Source: Ampullaceana balthica (Eukaryota; Mollusca; Gastropoda; Lymnaeidae). Taken from it: a stretch of DNA of 64,000 nucleotides. Made by a program: the position numbers and the translations under genes. Under the pieces are notes generated by a model that saw only the letters and a program-made list of their open reading frames with translations, did no database searches and was not told the origin of the DNA. The stretch is taken from assembly GCA_944989445.1 (NCBI GenBank), contig CALYLW010000038.1, positions 2,420,813-2,484,812 on the forward strand, given 5' to 3'. Below are positions 23,570-35,911 of the stretch, piece after piece; the first letter of the stretch is position 1, and every line of letters begins with the position of its first letter.

Positions 23570-23988
23570 GGGATCTTGATTAGAAACTATTCTAATTCTG
23601 TACAGATCCAAAAGCAATTTGGTGCTACTAAAATGGACGACATGCAATTAATTCAATGAAATTGGCTCATATACTAAAGTCCTTTCTAATTAGTCAAAAT
23701 GGCCCATTCTTTAATATTGACTCTATTTGTTATTATTCTAACATAAATTTCTATATAATAAAAAATTATAGTTATATAATTTGCTGATTTTAACTAATGA
23801 AAAAATAACTGAAATAAATATAATAATTATAAATGTAATTATAAATTATAATTATTTATAATTTATAATAATTTAATAACTATTTGTAAATTACGTATTA
23901 TGCATTTGGCAGTAGTAACAATGAAATCCATGCCATTTATATAAAACAAATTTTAGGCCATATTTTTTTAAAATCCGTGTATTAAAGT
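23570..23988. other. Very AT-rich spacer
   Basis: No gene seen. From about 23755 to 23900 the sequence is almost only A and T, with repeated ATAATTTATAAT words. The segment is duplicated at 34367-34785. Confidence 0.5.
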
Positions 23989-24190
23989 CAGAGGCGTCAC
24001 TAGGTTTGGTGTCACCCAATGCGGTAGCTCATGGTATCACACCTTCACGATCTAACCCATAGACCTCCACTGCTGAGTCTGCCAGTGCCAAATAACGGAA
24101 ATCTAAAGAATTTAACGTTTTGGTGTCACCCCTTGTGATCGTGTCATCCGGAGCGGTCCGCACCAGCACCCCCTTCAATTGACGCCTCTG
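23989..24190. mobile_element. hAT MITE (CAGAGGCGTCACTAGG), derivative of the 56040-60829 hAT
   Basis: A 202-bp element with ends CAGAGGCGTCACTAGG and CAGAGGCGTCAATTG (complement). The flanking octamers are ATTAAAGT and ATTCAAGT (7/8). The TIR and subterminal GGTGTCACCC words match the ends of the large hAT at 56040-60829, so it is probably a deleted, non-autonomous relative. It is copied at 34786-34987 by the later tandem duplication. The minus-strand frame at 24029-24289 overlaps it and is not a gene. Confidence 0.8.
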
Positions 24191-25114
24191 ATTCAAGTGT
24201 TCCTTTATTAACAACTCCTCAAGCGTACAAGTTAAGTTCGTAAGTGGCTCATTTATAAATAAAACTGTTCCCGGGTAGGGACAGAACAATACAACCTGGG
24301 GCGTTCAGACAGTGTAACTGAAATCTAATATAAAGTCGAATATTATTGGAAAAACTGAAATATACGCTGATATCAAAGTCGAAGTTAACTGTTTTCCTCT
24401 ATAGATAATAAATGAACTGTTAGCAAAACACGGAAGAAGTGAATGTTATTTGTAAAATACATTTTTAAAGCAACGCCATTTTATAATGACAATCTGCTAA
24501 ATTTATACTGTAATAATGACGTAATTTCAGGGACACTAAATAAAATGAAAACCAAACTCTCGAAACATTATTGATGTTTATATTAAAATTTACTTTAAAT
24601 AAAATGTATGAAAGTGTTTTGAGTTTGCTGCGCACCTAAAAAGTCGACTTCCTGAAAAGCAAATGTCGGCTTTCAGACTTAATTTCAAAATCAATGTTTG
24701 AAACGGGAAAAGTCAAGAAATTTGTTTACAAAAAATTATTCAAGTTCGCGTGGCTGCGCAATACATATGCACCTGCAATGAAGCATTGCATTTATCTTTA
24801 GAGTGAGCATTACATTTGGCTAGACGCACTTACAATGAAGATGCCATAAATTTGTAAGTATCAAATCTTCATTGTCACCAATATGATTGGCCTTGCTATC
24901 TGTGGTTGAGTTGGTGTTTATTTTGTGTAGATGGAATATGAAACTGAGAATAAAAAAAGATTTTTAGTCTGAGACCTTGTGGCGTTGTTATCATAGAAGA
25001 CTCTATAGAAATCAAAGAAGAATACTTTTTTATTAACTTAAATTTATTTTAACCACCGAGATGGATTCTACAGTGTTGATAATATTTCCTGAAGTGAAAT
25101 AAGATATTACAAAT
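24191..25114. other. No gene seen
   Basis: AT-rich unique sequence between the hAT MITE and the minisatellite, duplicated at 34988-35911. I see no coding or RNA feature. Confidence 0.4.
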
Positions 25115-28100
25115 ATAGTTAGATGTTAAATATGGCTACCGAGTTACTGATGATAGTTAGATGTTAAATATGGTTACCGAGTTACTGATGATAGTTAGAT
25201 GTTAAATATGGCTACCGAGTTACTGATGATAGTTAGATGTTAAATATGGTTACCGAGTTACTGATGATAGTTAGATGTTAAATATGGCTACCGAGTTACT
25301 GATGATAGTTAGATGTTAAATATGGTTACCGAGTTACTGATGATAGTTAGATGTTAAATATGGCTACCGAGTTACTGATGATAGTTAGATGTTAAATATG
25401 GCTACCGAGTTACTGATGATAGTTAGATGTTAAATATGGTTACCGAGTTACTGATGATAGTTAGATGTTAAATATGGCTACCGAGTTACTGATGATAGTT
25501 AGATGTTAAATATGGCTACCGAGTTACTGATGATAGTTAGATGTTAAATATGGCTACCGAGTTACTGATGATAGTTAGATGTTAAATATGGCTACCGAGT
25601 TACTGATGATAGTTAGATGTTAAATATGGCTACCGAGTTACTGATGATAGTTAGATGTTAAATATGGCTACCGAGTTACTGATGATAGTTAGATGTTAAA
25701 TATGGTTACCGAGTTACTGATGATAGTTAGATGTTAAATATGGCTACCGAGTTACTGATGATAGTTAGATGTTAAATATGGCTACCGAGTTACTGATGAT
25801 AGTTAGATGTTAAATATGGCTACCGAGTTACTGATGATAGTTAGATGTTAAATATGGTTACCGAGTTACTGATGATAGTTAGATGTTAAATATGGCTACC
25901 GAGTTACTGATGATAGTTAGATGTTAAATATGGTTACCGAGTTACTGATGATAGTTAGATGTTAAATATGGCTACCGAGTTACTGATGATAGTTAGATGT
26001 TAAATATGGCTACCGAGTTACTGATGATAGTTAGATGTTAAATATGGCTACCGAGTTACTGATGATAGTTAGATGTTAAATATGGCTACCGAGTTACTGA
26101 TGATAGTTAGATGTTAAATATGGTTACCGAGTTACTGATGATAGTTAGATGTTAAATATGGTTACCGAGTTACTGATGATAGTTAGATGTTAAATATGGC
26201 TACCGAGTTACTGATGATAGTTAGATGTTAAATATGGCTACCGAGTTACTGATGATAGTTAGATGTTAAATATGGTTACCGAGTTACTGATGATAGTTAG
26301 ATGTTAAATATGGCTACCGAGTTACTGATGATAGTTAGATGTTAAATATGGCTACCGAGTTACTGATGATAGTTAGATGTTAAATATGGCTACCGAGTTA
26401 CTGATGATAGTTAGATGTTAAATATGGCTACCGAGTTACTGATGATAGTTAGATGTTAAATATGGTTACCGAGTTACTGATGATAGTTAGATGTTAAATA
26501 TGGTTACCGAGTTACTGATGATAGTTAGATGTTAAATATGGCTACCGAGTTACTGATGATAGTTAGATGTTAAATATGGCTACCGAGTTACTGATGATAG
26601 TTAGATGTTAAATATGGCTACCGAGTTACTGATGATAGTTAGATGTTAAATATGGTTACCGAGTTACTGATGATAGTTAGATGTTAAATATGGCTACCGA
26701 GTTACTGATGATAGTTAGATGTTAAATATGGTTACCGAGTTACTGATGATAGTTAGATGTTAAATATGGCTACCGAGTTACTGATGATAGTTAGATGTTA
26801 AATATGGCTACCGAGTTACTGATGATAGTTAGATGTTAAATATGGTTACCGAGTTACTGATGATAGTTAGATGTTAAATATGGTTACCGAGTTACTGATG
26901 ATAGTTAGATGTTAAATATGGCTACCGAGTTACTGATGATAGTTAGATGTTAAATATGGCTACCGAGTTACTGATGATAGTTAGATGTTAAATATGGCTA
27001 CCGAGTTACTGATGATAGTTAGATGTTAAATATGGCTACCGAGTTACTGATGATAGTTAGATGTTAAATATGGCTACCGAGTTACTGATGATAGTTAGAT
27101 GTTAAATATGGCTACCGAGTTACTGATGATAGTTAGATGTTAAATATGGCTACCGAGTTACTGATGATAGTTAGATGTTAAATATGGCTACCGAGTTACT
27201 GATGATAGTTAGATGTTAAATATGGTTACCGAGTTACTGATGATAGTTAGATGTTAAATATGGCTACCGAGTTACTGATGATAGTTAGATGTTAAATATG
27301 GCTACCGAGTTACTGATGATAGTTAGATGTTAAATATGGTTACCGAGTTACTGATGATAGTTAGATGTTAAATATGGTTACCGAGTTACTGATGATAGTT
27401 AGATGTTAAATATGGTTACCGAGTTACTGATGATAGTTAGATGTTAAATATGGTTACCGAGTTACTGATGATAGTTAGATGTTAAATATGGCTACCGAGT
27501 TACTGATGATAGTTAGATGTTAAATATGGCTACCGAGTTACTGATGATAGTTAGATGTTAAATATGGCTACCGAGTTACTGATGATAGTTAGATGTTAAA
27601 TATGGTTACCGAGTTACTGATGATAGTTAGATGTTAAATATGGCTACCGAGTTACTGATGATAGTTAGATGTTAAATATGGCTACCGAGTTACTGATGAT
27701 AGTTAGATGTTAAATATGGCTACCGAGTTACTGATGATAGTTAGATGTTAAATATGGCTACCGAGTTACTGATGATAGTTAGATGTTAAATATGGCTACC
27801 GAGTTACTGATGATAGTTAGATGTTAAATATGGCTACCGAGTTACTGATGATAGTTAGATGTTAAATATGGCTACCGAGTTACTGATGATAGTTAGATGT
27901 TAAATATGGCTACCGAGTTACTGATGATAGTTAGATGTTAAATATGGTTACCGAGTTACTGATGATAGTTAGATGTTAAATATGGTTACCGAGTTACTGA
28001 TGATAGTTAGATGTTAAATATGGCTACCGAGTTACTGATGATAGTTAGATGTTAAATATGGCTACCGAGTTACTGATGATAGTTAGATGTTAAATATGGT

Positions 28101-31100
28101 TACCGAGTTACTGATGATAGTTAGATGTTAAATATGGTTACCGAGTTACTGATGATAGTTAGATGTTAAATATGGTTACCGAGTTACTGATGATAGTTAG
28201 ATGTTAAATATGGTTACCGAGTTACTGATGATAGTTAGATGTTAAATATGGCTACCGAGTTACTGATGATAGTTAGATGTTAAATATGGCTACCGAGTTA
28301 CTGATGATAGTTAGATGTTAAATATGGTTACCGAGTTACTGATGATAGTTAGATGTTAAATATGGTTACCGAGTTACTGATGATAGTTAGATGTTAAATA
28401 TGGCTACCGAGTTACTGATGATAGTTAGATGTTAAATATGGCTACCGAGTTACTGATGATAGTTAGATGTTAAATATGGCTACCGAGTTACTGATGATAG
28501 TTAGATGTTAAATATGGCTACCGAGTTACTGATGATAGTTAGATGTTAAATATGGCTACCGAGTTACTGATGATAGTTAGATGTTAAATATGGCTACCGA
28601 GTTACTGATGATAGTTAGATGTTAAATATGGCTACCGAGTTACTGATGATAGTTAGATGTTAAATATGGCTACCGAGTTACTGATGATAGTTAGATGTTA
28701 AATATGGCTACCGAGTTACTGATGATAGTTAGATGTTAAATATGGCTACCGAGTTACTGATGATAGTTAGATGTTAAATATGGCTACCGAGTTACTGATG
28801 ATAGTTAGATGTTAAATATGGCTACCGAGTTACTGATGATAGTTAGATGTTAAATATGGCTACCGAGTTACTGATGATAGTTAGATGTTAAATATGGTTA
28901 CCGAGTTACTGATGATAGTTAGATGTTAAATATGGCTACCGAGTTACTGATGATAGTTAGATGTTAAATATGGCTACCGAGTTACTGATGATAGTTAGAT
29001 GTTAAATATGGCTACCGAGTTACTGATGATAGTTAGATGTTAAATATGGCTACCGAGTTACTGATGATAGTTAGATGTTAAATATGGCTACCGAGTTACT
29101 GATGATAGTTAGATGTTAAATATGGCTACCGAGTTACTGATGATAGTTAGATGTTAAATATGGTTACCGAGTTACTGATGATAGTTAGATGTTAAATATG
29201 GCTACCGAGTTACTGATGATAGTTAGATGTTAAATATGGTTACCGAGTTACTGATGATAGTTAGATGTTAAATATGGCTACCGAGTTACTGATGATAGTT
29301 AGATGTTAAATATGGCTACCGAGTTACTGATGATAGTTAGATGTTAAATATGGCTACCGAGTTACTGATGATAGTTAGATGTTAAATATGGCTACCGAGT
29401 TACTGATGATAGTTAGATGTTAAATATGGCTACCGAGTTACTGATGATAGTTAGATGTTAAATATGGCTACCGAGTTACTGATGATAGTTAGATGTTAAA
29501 TATGGCTACCGAGTTACTGATGATAGTTAGATGTTAAATATGGCTACCGAGTTACTGATGATAGTTAGATGTTAAATATGGCTACCGAGTTACTGATGAT
29601 AGTTAGATGTTAAATATGGCTACCGAGTTACTGATGATAGTTAGATGTTAAATATGGCTACCGAGTTACTGATGATAGTTAGATGTTAAATATGGCTACC
29701 GAGTTACTGATGATAGTTAGATGTTAAATATGGCTACCGAGTTACTGATGATAGTTAGATGTTAAATATGGCTACCGAGTTACTGATGATAGTTAGATGT
29801 TAAATATGGTTACCGAGTTACTGATGATAGTTAGATGTTAAATATGGCTACCGAGTTACTGATGATAGTTAGATGTTAAATATGGCTACCGAGTTACTGA
29901 TGATAGTTAGATGTTAAATATGGCTACCGAGTTACTGATGATAGTTAGATGTTAAATATGGCTACCGAGTTACTGATGATAGTTAGATGTTAAATATGGT
30001 TACCGAGTTACTGATGATAGTTAGATGTTAAATATGGCTACCGAGTTACTGATGATAGTTAGATGTTAAATATGGCTACCGAGTTACTGATGATAGTTAG
30101 ATGTTAAATATGGTTACCGAGTTACTGATGATAGTTAGATGTTAAATATGGCTACCGAGTTACTGATGATAGTTAGATGTTAAATATGGCTACCGAGTTA
30201 CTGATGATAGTTAGATGTTAAATATGGCTACCGAGTTACTGATGATAGTTAGATGTTAAATATGGCTACCGAGTTACTGATGATAGTTAGATGTTAAATA
30301 TGGCTACCGAGTTACTGATGATAGTTAGATGTTAAATATGGCTACCGAGTTACTGATGATAGTTAGATGTTAAATATGGTTACCGAGTTACTGATGATAG
30401 TTAGATGTTAAATATGGTTACCGAGTTACTGATGATAGTTAGATGTTAAATATGGTTACCGAGTTACTGATGATAGTTAGATGTTAAATATGGCTACCGA
30501 GTTACTGATGATAGTTAGATGTTAAATATGGCTACCGAGTTACTGATGATAGTTAGATGTTAAATATGGCTACCGAGTTACTGATGATAGTTAGATGTTA
30601 AATATGGCTACCGAGTTACTGATGATAGTTAGATGTTAAATATGGCTACCGAGTTACTGATGATAGTTAGATGTTAAATATGGCTACCGAGTTACTGATG
30701 ATAGTTAGATGTTAAATATGGTTACCGAGTTACTGATGATAGTTAGATGTTAAATATGGCTACCGAGTTACTGATGATAGTTAGATGTTAAATATGGTTA
30801 CCGAGTTACTGATGATAGTTAGATGTTAAATATGGTTACCGAGTTACTGATGATAGTTAGATGTTAAATATGGCTACCGAGTTACTGATGATAGTTAGAT
30901 GTTAAATATGGCTACCGAGTTACTGATGATAGTTAGATGTTAAATATGGCTACCGAGTTACTGATGATAGTTAGATGTTAAATATGGTTACCGAGTTACT
31001 GATGATAGTTAGATGTTAAATATGGCTACCGAGTTACTGATGATAGTTAGATGTTAAATATGGTTACCGAGTTACTGATGATAGTTAGATGTTAAATATG

Positions 31101-32940
31101 GCTACCGAGTTACTGATGATAGTTAGATGTTAAATATGGCTACCGAGTTACTGATGATAGTTAGATGTTAAATATGGCTACCGAGTTACTGATGATAGTT
31201 AGATGTTAAATATGGCTACCGAGTTACTGATGATAGTTAGATGTTAAATATGGTTACCGAGTTACTGATGATAGTTAGATGTTAAATATGGCTACCGAGT
31301 TACTGATGATAGTTAGATGTTAAATATGGCTACCGAGTTACTGATGATAGTTAGATGTTAAATATGGTTACCGAGTTACTGATGATAGTTAGATGTTAAA
31401 TATGGTTACCGAGTTACTGATGATAGTTAGATGTTAAATATGGCTACCGAGTTACTGATGATAGTTAGATGTTAAATATGGCTACCGAGTTACTGATGAT
31501 AGTTAGATGTTAAATATGGTTACCGAGTTACTGATGATAGTTAGATGTTAAATATGGCTACCGAGTTACTGATGATAGTTAGATGTTAAATATGGCTACC
31601 GAGTTACTGATGATAGTTAGATGTTAAATATGGTTACCGAGTTACTGATGATAGTTAGATGTTAAATATGGTTACCGAGTTACTGATGATAGTTAGATGT
31701 TAAATATGGCTACCGAGTTACTGATGATAGTTAGATGTTAAATATGGCTACCGAGTTACTGATGATAGTTAGATGTTAAATATGGTTACCGAGTTACTGA
31801 TGATAGTTAGATGTTAAATATGGCTACCGAGTTACTGATGATAGTTAGATGTTAAATATGGCTACCGAGTTACTGATGATAGTTAGATGTTAAATATGGT
31901 TACCGAGTTACTGATGATAGTTAGATGTTAAATATGGTTACCGAGTTACTGATGATAGTTAGATGTTAAATATGGCTACCGAGTTACTGATGATAGTTAG
32001 ATGTTAAATATGGCTACCGAGTTACTGATGATAGTTAGATGTTAAATATGGTTACCGAGTTACTGATGATAGTTAGATGTTAAATATGGCTACCGAGTTA
32101 CTGATGATAGTTAGATGTTAAATATGGTTACCGAGTTACTGATGATAGTTAGATGTTAAATATGGTTACCGAGTTACTGATGATAGTTAGATGTTAAATA
32201 TGGCTACCGAGTTACTGATGATAGTTAGATGTTAAATATGGCTACCGAGTTACTGATGATAGTTAGATGTTAAATATGGCTACCGAGTTACTGATGATAG
32301 TTAGATGTTAAATATGGTTACCGAGTTACTGATGATAGTTAGATGTTAAATATGGCTACCGAGTTACTGATGATAGTTAGATGTTAAATATGGTTACCGA
32401 GTTACTGATGATAGTTAGATGTTAAATATGGTTACCGAGTTACTGATGATAGTTAGATGTTAAATATGGCTACCGAGTTACTGATGATAGTTAGATGTTA
32501 AATATGGCTACCGAGTTACTGATGATAGTTAGATGTTAAATATGGTTACCGAGTTACTGATGATAGTTAGATGTTAAATATGGCTACCGAGTTACTGATG
32601 ATAGTTAGATGTTAAATATGGTTACCGAGTTACTGATGATAGTTAGATGTTAAATATGGTTACCGAGTTACTGATGATAGTTAGATGTTAAATATGGCTA
32701 CCGAGTTACTGATGATAGTTAGATGTTAAATATGGCTACCGAGTTACTGATGATAGTTAGATGTTAAATATGGCTACCGAGTTACTGATGATAGTTAGAT
32801 GTTAAATATGGCTACCGAGTTACTGATGATAGTTAGATGTTAAATATGGTTACCGAGTTACTGATGATAGTTAGATGTTAAATATGGTTACCGAGTTACT
32901 GATGATAGTTAGATGTTAAATATGGTTACCGAGTTACTGA
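25115..32940. repeat. Giant 38-bp minisatellite, array 1
   Basis: About 206 head-to-tail units of 38 bp begin ATAGTTAGATGTTAAATATG, continue with G[C/T]TACCGAGTT, and end ACTGATG. The units look identical except for a single C/T site (GGCTACC or GGTTACC), and C is the commoner form. All three forward frames contain stops, so it is non-coding. The array ends abruptly in the middle of a unit (GAGTTACTGA, 32931-32940), where the second copy of the pseudogene segment begins. Confidence 0.97.
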
Positions 32941-34366
32941 ACGGTTACCAGCCTTTTTTCCGAGTCATTTCCTCGGGGGCCGAAGGTTTGTATCCTCCTT
33001 CAAACAATGGAACAGAATGGGGTCAGTGCCCAAGACGACGACACTGAATGCGTCTTCCCGCGCGTCACTTCGTTCAACCCGATCAACGAAGCCCACATCA
33101 CGTGCCCCGATCTCCCCCGAGAACATACGTACGTAGTTGACGGGTGGCTGCTAATCAACTCAACATACGTCGAACTGATGTACGATGATAGTGGCATTAA
33201 CTGCCCAAATCAAGAGATAAATGGTGTTCGAGTTAAGTTCCGTTACACGTTCAGCGTGTGGAGAAAAAACGTATAAACGATAATTTCCCCGCCTAGGGCC
33301 GGGAAGTTTCTGTCGGTCTAGTGCTTAGACGAGTCCAACATCGTTTCTAGGAATTACTAATATCTCGCCCCGAACTGCATCGAAGAGAAGGCGAGATTAA
33401 ATTTAAATGGGCAAGAGGCCTAGACGGGGAGACCTTGAGAGTCATGGTGGTGGGATTACATGGTGGTGGGATTACAATAAATCTATAGAAATTATTTAAC
33501 GAAGCAGACTCAGTTAACTTCTGTGGATTGCAAGGCTAAAGTTGATCCACTGATGAGGTGCTCGTATGTGGAGGACTATTACAAAAGACGGAACGAGTCG
33601 GAGTTCTCGGACGGTTTCGATCTGCTGTCGGAGGAGTTTGAGAGGGCTGCCACAGAAGTAGTTTTATCAAAAACTTTGTCTCGAGGATCGCTTTCAGAAC
33701 AGAGAAGCAGGACTTCAGACTTGACCCTTTCCAACACTCCACCCCCCGCACTTTGCGTCGAGCTTGGAAAGGGGGGCGAATCTATGCTGTCAGCTGAGAA
33801 AGGGTGGCGAATATATGCTGTCAGCTGGGAAAGATTTCACGGGGTCACACAGCCGGTAACTGAGTCGGTCCGTTTCCACAAGCGTTTAAGAAAACTCCGG
33901 CGTACGCCATAGTTCGTTTGTCCAAACTGACCCTTAACAAGTAGACGGCTTCCGGAAGGATGGGCACGCATTTTCCCCAATTTTATTATCCGGGGGACAG
34001 CTAAACCAGTCCCTGCTGATCACGATTTCAGTTCTCGGTCCCCAATATGGAGAAACACGTGGACCGTGTTGTGTGTTCTCTGAGCGTTAACTGGCAAATG
34101 ATGCATGCTACTATGGAAAAAAACTATTAAAAATAAAATATCAAAACAGCGATGATCAAACTTCCACCCGTCACAGTTAATGACGTCAGAGACACTCAGA
34201 TTCTAATCGTCGCTCTTCAGATGTTGCCCAGCTACGCTGTTTACAAAGCTACGGAGTTCTCCTAAGAAAACAGAAGTGATGTTTCGATTGGCATGACTCG
34301 CCAGTGAAGATAATTGTGACAGATACTGTTGATAGAAACAAACTGTCCGATGACCAGTCTGTGTAG
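32941..34366 (+). pseudogene. DUF229 pseudogene B', recent duplicate
   Basis: A near-identical second copy of 22144-23569, offset by 10,797 bases. It starts inside the pseudogene (ACGGTTACCAGCC) and so lacks the signal-anchor part. The one substitution I found is A to T at 33137 (GATGAC to GTTGAC in the 89-residue fragment). All breaks of copy B are shared, so the gene was already dead when duplicated. Confidence 0.9.
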
Positions 34367-35911
34367 GGGATCTTGATTAGAAACTATTCTAATTCTGTAC
34401 AGATCCAAAAGCAATTTGGTGCTACTAAAATGGACGACATGCAATTAATTCAATGAAATTGGCTCATATACTAAAGTCCTTTCTAATTAGTCAAAATGGC
34501 CCATTCTTTAATATTGACTCTATTTGTTATTATTCTAACATAAATTTCTATATAATAAAAAATTATAGTTATATAATTTGCTGATTTTAACTAATGAAAA
34601 AATAACTGAAATAAATATAATAATTATAAATGTAATTATAAATTATAATTATTTATAATTTATAATAATTTAATAACTATTTGTAAATTACGTATTATGC
34701 ATTTGGCAGTAGTAACAATGAAATCCATGCCATTTATATAAAACAAATTTTAGGCCATATTTTTTTAAAATCCGTGTATTAAAGTCAGAGGCGTCACTAG
34801 GTTTGGTGTCACCCAATGCGGTAGCTCATGGTATCACACCTTCACGATCTAACCCATAGACCTCCACTGCTGAGTCTGCCAGTGCCAAATAACGGAAATC
34901 TAAAGAATTTAACGTTTTGGTGTCACCCCTTGTGATCGTGTCATCCGGAGCGGTCCGCACCAGCACCCCCTTCAATTGACGCCTCTGATTCAAGTGTTCC
35001 TTTATTAACAACTCCTCAAGCGTACAAGTTAAGTTCGTAAGTGGCTCATTTATAAATAAAACTGTTCCCGGGTAGGGACAGAACAATACAACCTGGGGCG
35101 TTCAGACAGTGTAACTGAAATCTAATATAAAGTCGAATATTATTGGAAAAACTGAAATATACGCTGATATCAAAGTCGAAGTTAACTGTTTTCCTCTATA
35201 GATAATAAATGAACTGTTAGCAAAACACGGAAGAAGTGAATGTTATTTGTAAAATACATTTTTAAAGCAACGCCATTTTATAATGACAATCTGCTAAATT
35301 TATACTGTAATAATGACGTAATTTCAGGGACACTAAATAAAATGAAAACCAAACTCTCGAAACATTATTGATGTTTATATTAAAATTTACTTTAAATAAA
35401 ATGTATGAAAGTGTTTTGAGTTTGCTGCGCACCTAAAAAGTCGACTTCCTGAAAAGCAAATGTCGGCTTTCAGACTTAATTTCAAAATCAATGTTTGAAA
35501 CGGGAAAAGTCAAGAAATTTGTTTACAAAAAATTATTCAAGTTCGCGTGGCTGCGCAATACATATGCACCTGCAATGAAGCATTGCATTTATCTTTAGAG
35601 TGAGCATTACATTTGGCTAGACGCACTTACAATGAAGATGCCATAAATTTGTAAGTATCAAATCTTCATTGTCACCAATATGATTGGCCTTGCTATCTGT
35701 GGTTGAGTTGGTGTTTATTTTGTGTAGATGGAATATGAAACTGAGAATAAAAAAAGATTTTTAGTCTGAGACCTTGTGGCGTTGTTATCATAGAAGACTC
35801 TATAGAAATCAAAGAAGAATACTTTTTTATTAACTTAAATTTATTTTAACCACCGAGATGGATTCTACAGTGTTGATAATATTTCCTGAAGTGAAATAAG
35901 ATATTACAAAT
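34367..35911. other. Duplicate of 23570-25114 including the hAT MITE
   Basis: Same sequence as 23570-25114 at offset 10,797, including the AT-rich spacer and the 202-bp hAT MITE (34786-34987) with the same imperfect flanking octamers. No gene seen. Confidence 0.9.
34786..34987. mobile_element. hAT MITE, duplicate of 23989-24190
   Basis: Identical in sequence and flanks to the element at 23989-24190. It is here through the 10.8 kb segmental duplication and not by a second transposition, because its flanking sequence is duplicated with it. Confidence 0.85.

Noticed and set aside
24029..24289. 86-residue minus-strand frame (and duplicate at 34826-35086)
   Set aside because: It lies largely within a 202-bp hAT MITE and its flank.
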